Source of the DNA: Anaerolineaceae bacterium UBA2274
GTDB taxonomy: Bacteria > Chloroflexota > Anaerolineae > Anaerolineales > Anaerolineaceae
Assembly (NCBI GenBank): GCA_002347705.1
Contig: DDWY01000016.1
Coordinates: 1-23,912, forward strand
Reading direction: 5' to 3'
Length of the DNA stretch: 23,912 nt
Positions 1 through 6,280 of this stretch are shown here, one piece after another. Position 1 is the stretch's first letter; every line of letters begins with the position of its first letter. The notes beneath the pieces are model-generated. The model was not told where the DNA came from. It saw only the letters and a program-made list of their open reading frames with translations, and ran no database searches. The translations under genes and the position numbers were made by a program.

Positions 1-163
1 AACCTCTTTTGTGAAGCAATCTAAACTCTTTATAGACTTAATCTCTGGAGGAAGCAAAATCACGTTTGCTAATCGCGAAGCAAATTTGGTATCGGTGTAG
101 TTGTAAACCAATTACGGTCCATGAGGTTGAGAGTTTAGATTGCTTCGTTCCTCGCAATGACAA
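1..163. repeat. Inverted-repeat (MITE-like) element, left end cut by the window
   Basis: A perfect 16-bp inverted repeat is visible: GAAGCAATCTAAACTC at 13-28 and its reverse complement at 131-146. Outside the right arm the sequence continues to a terminus reading TTGTCATTGCG on the minus strand (153-163). The left terminus is missing because the window starts inside it. The interior of about 100 bp is AT-rich and has no plausible gene. Size, paired termini and lack of coding sequence fit a small non-autonomous inverted-repeat element. The same terminus appears at the other end of the window (23892-23912). No transposase is present, so mobility is inferred only. Confidence 0.6.
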
Positions 164-238
164 ATTAGAGCTTGCAGTGACAGCCTGTCAGGACACTAAA
201 AAGGGAAACTCAGGTTCTAATTACACACACATTTGAAA

Positions 239-358
239 GCCAACCCACCAACACAAACCTCTGCCATGCTGGCGGTGGGTTGGCTACCAAATACCCGTCT
301 AGTTCCCATGCTCCTTGACGCCAACCCACCCTACCCAACTTTTGCCAGCCAACCCTCC
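239..358. repeat. Four-copy GCCAACCC(A/T)CC motif region with hairpin
   Basis: The 11-mer GCCAACCCACC occurs at 239-249, inverted at 274-284, direct again at 320-330, and with one change at 348-358. The first two copies form an 11-bp perfect stem whose loop contains a smaller hairpin (GCCA 263-266 with TGGC 270-273). There is no T-run after the stem, so a simple intrinsic terminator is not indicated. No gene is seen from 164 to 433; a short reverse-strand ORF here is only a by-product of the repeats. Function unknown. Confidence 0.55.
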
Positions 359-421
359 AGCGCAGCAAAAAGGAGACAGGGGAAAGGGGGTAGGTCATGC
401 TCGACTTTGTAGCATATCCGT

Positions 422-427
422 TACAAT
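422..427 (+). promoter_or_regulatory. Candidate -10 box for hutI
   Basis: TACAAT lies six bases before the hutI ATG at 434, so transcription would begin at or just before the start codon. No Shine-Dalgarno sequence precedes the ATG, which agrees with a leaderless transcript. No good -35 box is visible. Confidence 0.4.
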
Positions 428-433
428 TAGAGC

Positions 434-1693
434 ATGAAAATTTTCCATAACATCTCACAATTGGTAACCCTTGAAGGCGGTCCCCAGCGGGGGCTTGAGC
501 TCGGCAGGCTTGGCATGATCGAGCGAGGCGGAATCGTCTGTGAGGGCGAGACCATCCTTGCGGTTGGTAAGGAAGACGAAATGCTGGAACGCTATCCCGA
601 CGCTGACCGTGTTGACATGCGAGGCAGGGCGGTGGTACCGGGCTTTGTGGACCCGCATACCCATCTGATCTGGGCTGGAGACCGCGCCAGCGAGTTTGAG
701 ATGCGCCTGCAGGGCAAGACTTACATGGAGATCATGGCAGCAGGAGGGGGCATCCTGGCGACACTGACCGCTACGAGGGAGGCCAGCCTGGAGCAATTGG
801 TGGAGGAAGCCCGCCGCCGCGCGGATGCTGCTTTTGGCTTGGGCACTACCACCATTGAAGCTAAAACGGGTTACGGACTAGATATTGAAACGGAATTGCG
901 CCAGTTGGAAGCCATCCTGGAGCTGGATCGCACTGCACCGATCGACATCGTGCCCACCTACATGGGCGCGCACGCCATCCCCCCTGAGTACAAAGGTAAT
1001 ACGGCTGGATATGTCCGCTTTTTGTGTGAGGAGGCATTGCCCGCAACCAAGCAGTGGTGGCTTGAGCGTGCCAGCGGGCAAGCACTGCCATTCGTGGACG
1101 TATTTTGCGAGGCAGGTGTGTTTGAAATTGAAGAAACCCGCGAAATCCTGAGCGCTGCAAAAGTGCTCGGTTTTCCGATAAAGCTGCATGCTGATGAATT
1201 TGAGAATTTGGGCGGTGCCAGCCTGGCCGCGGAACTCGGGGCTGTTTCGGCGGATCACCTGGTGAAGACCTCGCTGGAGGACATCGCTCGCTTGGCGGCA
1301 AGTGAGACCGTGGCGGTGTCGCTGCCTGGCACGCCCTTTGGTCTGGCACAGCAGGAATACACCCCGGCAAAGGAAATCCTGGCAGCCGATGGCTATCTGG
1401 CGCTGGCAACTGACCTGAACCCAGGCACCACCTGGAACGAATCCATGCAGTTTATTCAGGCGCTGGCTTGCCGTTACCTGAAGCTGACGCCTGCCCAGGC
1501 GCTGGCTGCTTCCACGATCAATGCCGCCAAGGCAGTTGCCCTGGAGCATAAAGTTGGCTCGATCGAAGCGGGAAAACAGGCGGACTTTTTGGTGTTGACC
1601 ACGCCGGATTACCGCAATTTAAGCTACCGCTACGGCAGCAACCAGGTGGCGCAGATCGTCAAAAAGGGCGTTATCTATCCAAATGCAAATTAG
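434..1693 (+). CDS. hutI: Imidazolonepropionase
   Basis: Metal-dependent amidohydrolase that hydrolyses 4-imidazolone-5-propanoate to N-formimino-L-glutamate, the third step of histidine degradation, in the cytoplasm. The 419-residue product has the family's usual length. Visible motifs are PGFVDPHTH with metal ligands H75 and H77, the substrate-contact segment GDRASEF (81-87), TGYGLD around Y147, GAH with H180, KLHADEF with H252 and E255, H275, and ATDLNPG with D327, together the full metal and substrate site of HutI. The ATG at 434 has no ribosome-binding site but sits just behind a -10-like TACAAT. No other histidine-utilisation gene (hutH, hutU, formiminoglutamate hydrolase) is in the window, so the rest of the pathway must be elsewhere. 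The following small gene starts directly after the stop codon, suggesting one transcript. Confidence 0.96.
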   Translation: MKIFHNISQLVTLEGGPQRGLELGRLGMIERGGIVCEGETILAVGKEDEMLERYPDADRVDMRGRAVVPGFVDPHTHLIWAGDRASEFEMRLQGKTYMEIMAAGGGILATLTATREASLEQLVEEARRRADAAFGLGTTTIEAKTGYGLDIETELRQLEAILELDRTAPIDIVPTYMGAHAIPPEYKGNTAGYVRFLCEEALPATKQWWLERASGQALPFVDVFCEAGVFEIEETREILSAAKVLGFPIKLHADEFENLGGASLAAELGAVSADHLVKTSLEDIARLAASETVAVSLPGTPFGLAQQEYTPAKEILAADGYLALATDLNPGTTWNESMQFIQALACRYLKLTPAQALAASTINAAKAVALEHKVGSIEAGKQADFLVLTTPDYRNLSYRYGSNQVAQIVKKGVIYPNAN

Positions 1694-1699
1694 GTGAAA

Positions 1700-1888
1700 A
1701 TGGACCCGGAATTGACGCGCCAGTTGATCAACTTCGCCATCCTCGCCGCAGGGGCTTTGGCGATCATCTGGGTGCTGCGGGATATCTTTAAGCTTGCCTG
1801 GCACGTGATTCGGACCATTGTTTTTATATTGATCCTGCTGACGATCCTGGGGAATATCCTGGGCATCATTCAGCTTCCGAGGTTCTAA
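1700..1888 (+). CDS. Small two-helix membrane protein
   Basis: Hypothetical protein of 62 residues. Two hydrophobic stretches, roughly residues 8-26 and 34-56, are separated by a short basic segment (RDIFKLAWHVIR), as in a small inner-membrane hairpin protein. I do not recognise a family. The ATG at 1700 is preferred because AGGTG at 1692-1696 can serve as its ribosome-binding site. A GTG at 1694, immediately after the hutI stop, is the alternative and adds two residues. Its stop overlaps the next gene's ATG by one base (TAATG), so it is probably translated together with hutI upstream and the HD-domain gene downstream. The arrangement supports a real gene although no function can be assigned. 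Confidence 0.75.
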   Translation: MDPELTRQLINFAILAAGALAIIWVLRDIFKLAWHVIRTIVFILILLTILGNILGIIQLPRF

Positions 1889-2532
1889 TGGAATTGAGCA
1901 TCGAACAAGCCCGTGCGTTTTACCCTGGAGATGACCCAGTGCATGGTTTTGACCATGTCATGCGGGTCTACCGGATTGCTGAGCGCCTTGCCCGCGACGA
2001 AAGTGCAGATCTTGAGATAGTGCGAACGGCTGCACTTTTGCACGATTCACGGGGGGCGGATCCACGCGGGGAGGCGAATGAACGCGAAGTGCACCATCTG
2101 CTCAGCGCGGACTTTGCGGGGACTGTGCTGACGGAGATGGGCTGGCAACCGGAGCGGATAGCGGCGGTGCAGCACTGCATCCGCAGCCACCGCTACCGCG
2201 CGCAGGATGAACCCCCGCGGACGATTGAGGCAATGTGCCTGTTCGACGCGGATAAGCTGGACGTCCTGGGGGCGATTGGCGCAGCCCGCACCACGGCTTT
2301 CTCCGCCCAGGCAGACCTGCCGTTTTACCGTGAGCCTTCTCAGCGCTTCCTGGAGAGCGGCGAGCACGAGCCTGATGAGCCACACAGCGCTTATCACGAA
2401 TATCTGTTCAAGCTGCGATTCGTACACGAGAGGCTGCTGACCAAGTCCGGCAGAGCCATTGCCCGGCAGCGCGATGCTTTTTTGCGCCAGTACTTTGAGC
2501 AGCTGCAGGCGGAATGCCGCGGTGAGCGATAA
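1888..2532 (+). CDS. HD-domain phosphohydrolase
   Basis: Predicted metal-dependent phosphohydrolase of the HD superfamily, cytoplasmic, 214 residues. The metal-binding pattern is visible: H19 and H23 in HGFDH, the HD doublet H52-D53 in LLHDSRG, H96 and H101 in HCIRSH, and D120-A-D-K in the FDADKLD segment. This resembles the YedJ/YpgQ-type group, some members of which hydrolyse nucleotides, but the substrate cannot be read from sequence. Translation is coupled to the small membrane protein by a TAATG overlap. Sixteen bases downstream begins the remnant of an ADP-ribosylglycohydrolase gene, so the original operon probably joined two hydrolases acting on nucleotide-type substrates. Confidence 0.88.
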   Translation: MELSIEQARAFYPGDDPVHGFDHVMRVYRIAERLARDESADLEIVRTAALLHDSRGADPRGEANEREVHHLLSADFAGTVLTEMGWQPERIAAVQHCIRSHRYRAQDEPPRTIEAMCLFDADKLDVLGAIGAARTTAFSAQADLPFYREPSQRFLESGEHEPDEPHSAYHEYLFKLRFVHERLLTKSGRAIARQRDAFLRQYFEQLQAECRGER

Positions 2533-2548
2533 TATCAGAGAGGTGTAG

Positions 2549-2701
2549 GTGATTGGGGCGATTATTGGGGATGTTGTTGGGTCGGTATATGAATTCAACA
2601 ACCACCGCAGCAAAGAATTCTTTGATCGTGACAGTGTCCAGCTTACACGAGGGAACTTACGATCCGATCGTGCCGGCGTCTCCGCTGATCACGGTTTTTG
2701 A
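2549..2701 (+). pseudogene. ADP-ribosylglycohydrolase, truncated 5' remnant
   Basis: A GTG at 2549, preceded by AGAGG at suitable spacing, opens a 50-codon frame whose first 20 or so residues (IGAIIGDVVGSVYEFNNHRS) match the characteristic N-terminus of DraG-type ADP-ribosylglycohydrolases, which remove ADP-ribose from proteins or small molecules. The intact family is about 250-300 residues. Here homology is lost after about residue 33 and the frame stops at 2699-2701, within unrelated repeat sequence. The downstream acidic metal motifs (FTDDT and the C-terminal D-x-D) are absent in every frame. It follows the HD gene by 16 bases and was presumably its operon partner. The family call rests on recognition of the N-terminal motif only. 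Confidence 0.72.
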
Positions 2702-2731
2702 CCTACATATCTACCCTCCCCTCATTTTTCG

Positions 2732-2784
2732 GTAGGGGTAACCCCCTATGGTCACCCTGGGCAGGCATGGGGGCCTGCCCCTAC
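2732..2784. repeat. Dispersed palindromic repeat
   Basis: The unit is bounded by GTAGGGG (2732-2738) and its complement CCCCTAC (2778-2784). Inside is an 8-bp stem, GGGCAGGC (2759-2766) pairing with GCCTGCCC (2773-2780). It resembles a GC-rich palindromic repeat that I recall as common in intergenic regions of Chloroflexota and some other environmental bacteria. It sits inside the decayed 3' part of the ADP-ribosylglycohydrolase remnant, between 12-bp direct copies of TCCGATCGTGCC (2663-2674 and 2794-2805). Confidence 0.65.
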
Positions 2785-2800
2785 AAAGGCAACTCCGATC

Positions 2801-2829
2801 GTGCCAGTTTCCTCTGTGCCAGTTTCCTC
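2801..2829. repeat. 15-bp tandem duplication
   Basis: GTGCCAGTTTCCTC occurs at 2801-2814 and again at 2816-2829, a direct tandem repeat with a 15-base period. It adjoins the right copy of the 12-bp direct repeat, in the noncoding region behind the broken ADP-ribosylglycohydrolase gene. Confidence 0.6.
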
Positions 2830-2871
2830 ACCGTACACGGTCAAGAGACCGATATAATTCTAATAAATAGC

Positions 2872-2903
2872 AAAGCCACCTTTAATCCAGGCGGCTTTGT
2901 TTT
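2872..2903. terminator. Intrinsic terminator between convergent units
   Basis: AAAGCCACC (2872-2880) pairs with GGCGGCTTT (2890-2898) with one mismatch and a 9-base loop. On the plus strand it is followed by a T-rich stretch (GTTTTC). It lies about 25 bases from the 3' end of the hydrogenase large-subunit gene on the minus strand, where the following bases are also AT-rich, so it may act in both directions. Confidence 0.6.
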
Positions 2904-2922
2904 CGAGTAATTTAACCGCCCC

Positions 2923-4236
2923 TTACTTCGTCGCGCAGGCGATGCAAGGGTCAAAAGCCCGCACCACACGCCCGACTGCCCGGCTCAGTTCATTGCTGAT
3001 ACCTTCCGGACTCACGTAGCGTTTGGCTGCAACCATGAGCGCTCTGCGGATTGCCAGCATATTGTGCACGGTTGGGATGATGAAATCCGCTTTTTTGATC
3101 AGTCCGTTTTCAACTTCATAACGATGGATCAACGGTCCTCGCGGGGCTTCTACCAAGCCAAATCCGATCCCATCCCTGGGCGCGTACCTGACCATTGCCT
3201 CGCCGTGCTGCAAATCGGTTTCGAGCATTTGTTTGGCTTTTTCCAGCGCGTAAACTAACTCAATCCCCCGGCAGAGGTCGAAGAACAAAATCGCATGAGC
3301 GGGTTTGCCATAAGCTTCGCCAAAGCGTTTCAGGTAAGCATCAGCTTTTGGAGTTCCAAAGGAATTTGTCAGGTTAATTCGAGCAAGGCTGTTTGCCCGC
3401 ATGATGTGCCCCTGAAAACTGCTGGTACCGGCATAGGAATAGTCGCTCTCCTCGATAGTTAAGTAATTTTCATACTCCTGGGGCGCAAAAGTGTGGCATT
3501 CCCTCCCTTCGTTGCACATAACTCGCAAGCGTTTGCTGTTGAGCCGGAAACTGTCAGCTTCAGTCGAGGCGAGATAGTAAGTGGGTTCGTCATCACCCCA
3601 GGTACCAATTCGGTCGACCATTTCCGTTGACATTTGCCAATAATTGTCTACTAAATCAACGGCCATTGGCAGTAATTCCTCAATCGTTTTGATCATCGCG
3701 TCGGCTTTTTCGCGGGGGATACTGCTGGTGACACCGCCGATGACAGTTTTGATGGGATGGATGAATTGCCCTCCAGCAAGGCTGATCAGATCGGTGCCGA
3801 TTTTTCTGATTTTCAGGGACATCTGGGCAAGAGAAAACTGGCGGGCTTTGGCCTCTGGTGTCTCTGCTATTTCAAATAGCGAACTGGCGTTGACGCGATC
3901 TGGCATGGTAAAGATGAAGAGGGAGGTAGCCTGGTTCTGGATCAGTTGTCCTAAGAGAAGCACTTCCCGAATTTCACAGGCCAGAGGAGGAGGTGTGATA
4001 CCGAAAAGGTCTTCAAGCGCTTTTACGGAAGCCACCTGGTGGGCGGTCGAACAAACACCGCAGATGCGGGGTACGATTACGGTAATTTGTTCGGCTGGAA
4101 TTCCCTGAACATAATAGCTGAAACCGCGCATTTCCATAGCTTGAAAATCAGCTCTGAAGACCTCATCGTCGTGAATATCAATCACGACACGCGCATGTCC
4201 TTCAATTCGACTGAGGGGGTATGTGATAGTCGTCAT
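2923..4236 (-). CDS. [NiFe] hydrogenase large subunit, group 3 (MvhA-like)
   Basis: Catalytic subunit that binds the Ni-Fe centre and interconverts H2 with protons and electrons; the group-3 type is cytoplasmic. In the 437-residue product the L1 motif RICGVCSTAH gives C59, C62 and H66, preceded by RIEGH (10-14). The L2 motif is DPCIAC with C431 and C434. The protein stops three residues after C434 (A-T-K). Large subunits normally have a His or Arg there followed by a peptide of about 15 or more residues that an endopeptidase removes after nickel insertion; here a Lys is the last residue and there is no extension. The ATG overlaps the small-subunit TGA by one base. The MvhA assignment follows from both subunits' motifs; groups 3b and 3d are less likely. 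No MvhD, HdrA, diaphorase or Hyp maturation gene is in the window. Confidence 0.92.
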   Translation of the reverse strand: MTTITYPLSRIEGHARVVIDIHDDEVFRADFQAMEMRGFSYYVQGIPAEQITVIVPRICGVCSTAHQVASVKALEDLFGITPPPLACEIREVLLLGQLIQNQATSLFIFTMPDRVNASSLFEIAETPEAKARQFSLAQMSLKIRKIGTDLISLAGGQFIHPIKTVIGGVTSSIPREKADAMIKTIEELLPMAVDLVDNYWQMSTEMVDRIGTWGDDEPTYYLASTEADSFRLNSKRLRVMCNEGRECHTFAPQEYENYLTIEESDYSYAGTSSFQGHIMRANSLARINLTNSFGTPKADAYLKRFGEAYGKPAHAILFFDLCRGIELVYALEKAKQMLETDLQHGEAMVRYAPRDGIGFGLVEAPRGPLIHRYEVENGLIKKADFIIPTVHNMLAIRRALMVAAKRYVSPEGISNELSRAVGRVVRAFDPCIACATK

Positions 4237-5108
4237 CAGATCATCTTCTCCTTTGTCCGCTGGGGTAATGACTGATCCTGGGTGTAATCGGTAAACTGAC
4301 CAAGGAACAGGGACAGCCAGGGCGAGGCCAATGCGGCATTGATTTCTTCGATGGGGATGTCAGTCATTCTGGTAAACACACGACGCAGGTTATCCAACAC
4401 GAATTCAGGGTCTTTGTTGAGATAAGGGTTGGCTGGTCCCCGGCAGCCCACGCAAGCGTGACCTGGTCGGGTGCAGAGAGCGCCGCAGCCGCCACGTGTG
4501 GATGTGCCTAAGCAAAGGTAGCCCTGGTTGATCAGACAAATCTCGGGGTCAGGAGTGCCACTGCGCGGTCCGCTGATAGAAGTCGGACGCATATTGGTCA
4601 ATTTCTTACGCCCACATTCCTGGCAGACGATACTCGCGATCCTGGCGTTTTCCGCCTCTTTTAGCGCAGTAATAAAAAGCTCTGGGGTTGGTGGGCAGCC
4701 TGGTAAATACAGGTCGACATGAACAAATTTATCAATTGGATAAGCGCGGGGCAGCATGCTGGGCAAGCGCAAACGATGCGAGGAATCCAGGTAAGATTCG
4801 CGTGAAATATGCCCCTCTGGGATTTGAGCAATCCCACCTGAGAGCGCGCAGGTGCCTACGGCGATCAATTTCTTGCTGCGAGAAGCGCCTTTATGAAGAT
4901 TATGTAAGTCTTCATCAGTCCGAACACCGCCTGAGACAAGCAGAACCTCAATATCTTCTGGCAGTTTATGCGTCGATACGACCAGGGGCATATAGACCAG
5001 ATTGAAATTGCTGATCCATTCATCCGAATTTAACAGCGATACTTCGCAGCCTGAGCATCCGGAGAGTTGAAGTACGGCAAACTTGGGAAGATCGCTGGGT
5101 GTTTCCAT
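4236..5108 (-). CDS. [NiFe] hydrogenase small subunit, MvhG-like
   Basis: Electron-transfer subunit of the hydrogenase, 290 residues with no Tat signal, hence cytoplasmic. The proximal cluster ligands are C18 and C21 (SGCSGCE), C87 (GTCALSGG) and C138 (PGCPPTP). Eight further cysteines, C162, C165, C191, C199, C208, C212, C219 and C222, give twelve in total, enough for three [4Fe-4S] clusters. The pattern of YLCLG, then GGCGALC, then CVGCRGP is characteristic of F420-non-reducing hydrogenase small subunits. It is the first gene of the pair, and its TGA overlaps the large-subunit ATG. Its upstream region faces the inositol-monophosphatase-family gene and contains a group of DnaA-box-like sites. 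Confidence 0.92.
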   Translation of the reverse strand: METPSDLPKFAVLQLSGCSGCEVSLLNSDEWISNFNLVYMPLVVSTHKLPEDIEVLLVSGGVRTDEDLHNLHKGASRSKKLIAVGTCALSGGIAQIPEGHISRESYLDSSHRLRLPSMLPRAYPIDKFVHVDLYLPGCPPTPELFITALKEAENARIASIVCQECGRKKLTNMRPTSISGPRSGTPDPEICLINQGYLCLGTSTRGGCGALCTRPGHACVGCRGPANPYLNKDPEFVLDNLRRVFTRMTDIPIEEINAALASPWLSLFLGQFTDYTQDQSLPQRTKEKMI

Positions 5109-5114
5109 AGGCTC

Positions 5115-5198
5115 GTTTCCACAAGATTAGTAGGGTTATTCACAATTATATCCATTTAATCCCCAACTTTGCCCCCTTTTATCCACAAGTTTTCCACA
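5115..5198 (+). promoter_or_regulatory. Cluster of four DnaA-box-like sites
   Basis: Three 9-mers fit the DnaA-box consensus TTWTNCACA: TTATTCACA (5136-5144), TTATCCACA (5179-5187, the classical perfect box) and TTTTCCACA (5190-5198). A fourth, GTTTCCACA (5115-5123), differs at one base. All lie on the same strand. Their starts are 21, 43 and 11 bases apart, close to 2, 4 and 1 helical turns. The stretch between the second and third boxes is AT-rich. They occupy the divergent interval between the hydrogenase genes and the inositol-monophosphatase-family gene. DnaA-dependent control or an origin-like site is possible; dnaA and dnaN are not in the window. Confidence 0.5.
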
Positions 5199-5225
5199 AG
5201 TGCAGCGTGATCATAAACGAGCATA

Positions 5226-5253
5226 CCGCCTCTTGAGGCGGATGGGGTAAAAT
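5226..5253 (+). promoter_or_regulatory. Palindrome and -10 box upstream of the IMPase-family gene
   Basis: CCGCCTC and GAGGCGG form a perfect 7-bp inverted repeat at 5226-5241. A -10-like TAAAAT follows at 5248-5253, about 17 bases before the chosen ATG at 5271. The palindrome lies where the -35 region would be, so it could be an operator or an activator site; no protein can be named. Confidence 0.4.
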
Positions 5254-5270
5254 TGGACGCTGAGGCGAAC

Positions 5271-6068
5271 ATGGAACCAACATTGGAGCAAGTCATCAAC
5301 TGGGTAAAAGAAGCCGCCCTAATGGCGCAGCAGATGCGAGGGGAGGGTCTGCAGGTTCGGCATAAAAGCAAGGCTGATCTTGTCACGGAGGCAGATACGG
5401 CTATCGAAGCCTTTATGATCAATAAGATCCACGAAAGTTTTCCTGGTCACAGCGTCAATGCAGAAGAGACTGGGCAACATGACGGCGACCAGGAACACGA
5501 ATGGTTTATCGATCCGATTGACGGCACGCTCAATTATGCTCACGGCTTACCGCTATATTCAATCTCCGTGGCTTATGCACACAGAGGTGAAGTCAAACTC
5601 GGGGTGATCGCCAATCCGCCGATGCAAGAATATTTCACAGCCGAAGCAGGCAAGGGATCCTGGCTAAATGGCAAGCCCATCGGTGTTTCGGAAACGCGGG
5701 AATTGATTGATTCCATGCTCATCACCGGCTTTCGTTATCATTTGCTCGATACGCCCCGCTCCAATATTAACAACTTCATTCGCCTGTCACATGAAGTGCA
5801 AACCGTCCGGCGCCTGGGCTCAGCCGCGCTGGACCTGGCATATGTGGCTTGCGGTCGCGTGGAAGGCTTTTGGGAGATCGCTCTCAACCCGTGGGATGTG
5901 GCGGCAGGCATCCTGCTGATCCGCGAGGCTGGCGGCATCGTCAGCACGCTCCATGGGGAAGGGCATCTTCTGAAAGGCAGTGTGGATATTTTGGCAGCCA
6001 ACCCTGTCATCTTCCCGAAACTGCAAACCGTCCTGCACGAAGAACGCGATAGGTCACCCATGAATTAA
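5271..6068 (+). CDS. Inositol-1-monophosphatase family protein
   Basis: Mg2+-dependent, Li+-sensitive-type phosphatase fold; members hydrolyse inositol phosphates, histidinol phosphate, fructose-1,6-bisphosphate or PAP. The 265-residue product has E65-E66 (AEE), the metal motif D81-P-I-D84-G-T (WFIDPIDGT) and the second motif W-D209 in NPWDVAAG, all in usual positions. The segment from R180 to E202 (RRLGSAALDLAYVA, then GRVEGFWE) is typical of inositol monophosphatases rather than of CysQ. The ATG at 5271 is chosen because GAGG at 5262-5265 provides a ribosome-binding site; a TTG at 5253 overlaps the -10 box and is unlikely. If the organism makes inositol phospholipids, as the CDP-alcohol transferase further right allows, this could supply free inositol, but that link is speculative. 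Confidence 0.9.
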   Translation: MEPTLEQVINWVKEAALMAQQMRGEGLQVRHKSKADLVTEADTAIEAFMINKIHESFPGHSVNAEETGQHDGDQEHEWFIDPIDGTLNYAHGLPLYSISVAYAHRGEVKLGVIANPPMQEYFTAEAGKGSWLNGKPIGVSETRELIDSMLITGFRYHLLDTPRSNINNFIRLSHEVQTVRRLGSAALDLAYVACGRVEGFWEIALNPWDVAAGILLIREAGGIVSTLHGEGHLLKGSVDILAANPVIFPKLQTVLHEERDRSPMN

Positions 6069-6157
6069 GGGGATGAGAGGGTTAAACTCGCGCTGCAAAC
6101 AGAAGGCAGCTCAGGCTTGAAGAATTTATGCCAACACGATAGATACAGGGGCGAGGT

Positions 6158-6203
6158 TGAAAGCCTTGGGATGATAATTTAAACAGGTGGAATTAGGCTT
6201 TCA
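6158..6203 (+). terminator. Weak hairpin behind the IMPase-family gene
   Basis: TGAAAGCCT (6158-6166) is the exact reverse complement of AGGCTTTCA (6195-6203), a 9-bp stem with a 28-base AT-rich loop. No T-run follows on the plus strand. It could end the IMPase transcript, but the evidence is modest. Confidence 0.35.
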
Positions 6204-6215
6204 GTCCCCCATATG

Positions 6216-6265
6216 TCAAAAGAAGAACGCGTGGGTTGAAACCTGCAATTATCCGCGTTCTTCTT
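6216..6265 (-). terminator. Intrinsic terminator of the RNase J gene
   Basis: AAGAAGAACGCG (6220-6231) and CGCGTTCTTCTT (6254-6265) form a perfect 12-bp stem 15 bases beyond the RNase J stop codon. Read on the minus strand, the stem is followed by a run of T (6217-6221 complement). This fits an intrinsic terminator, although the 22-base loop is longer than usual. Confidence 0.7.
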
Positions 6266-6280
6266 AAAGAATTAAAAAAT

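Noticed and set aside
239..358. GCCAACCCACC copies as a CRISPR array
   Set aside because: Copies are too short, irregularly spaced, one is inverted, and no cas gene is present.
861..1549. Open frames of 182 and 223 codons on the minus strand opposite hutI
   Set aside because: hutI has complete family motifs; the antisense frames have no ribosome-binding site and no domain signature.
2853..2903. Small RNA gene formed by a TATAAT at 2853-2858 and the terminator at 2872-2903
   Set aside because: No -35 box is present and the transcript would be little more than the terminator hairpin, so the TATAAT is probably fortuitous.
2553..2910. Short plus-strand frames of 60 and 70 codons between the HD gene and the hydrogenase
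   Set aside because: They run through the palindromic repeat and terminator. The only meaningful reading is the ADP-ribosylglycohydrolase remnant in another frame.
5115..5198. Calling the DnaA-box cluster a chromosomal origin
   Set aside because: Neither dnaA, dnaN, rpmH nor parAB lies in the window, and strand bias cannot be judged from this short piece. It is kept only as a cluster of sites.
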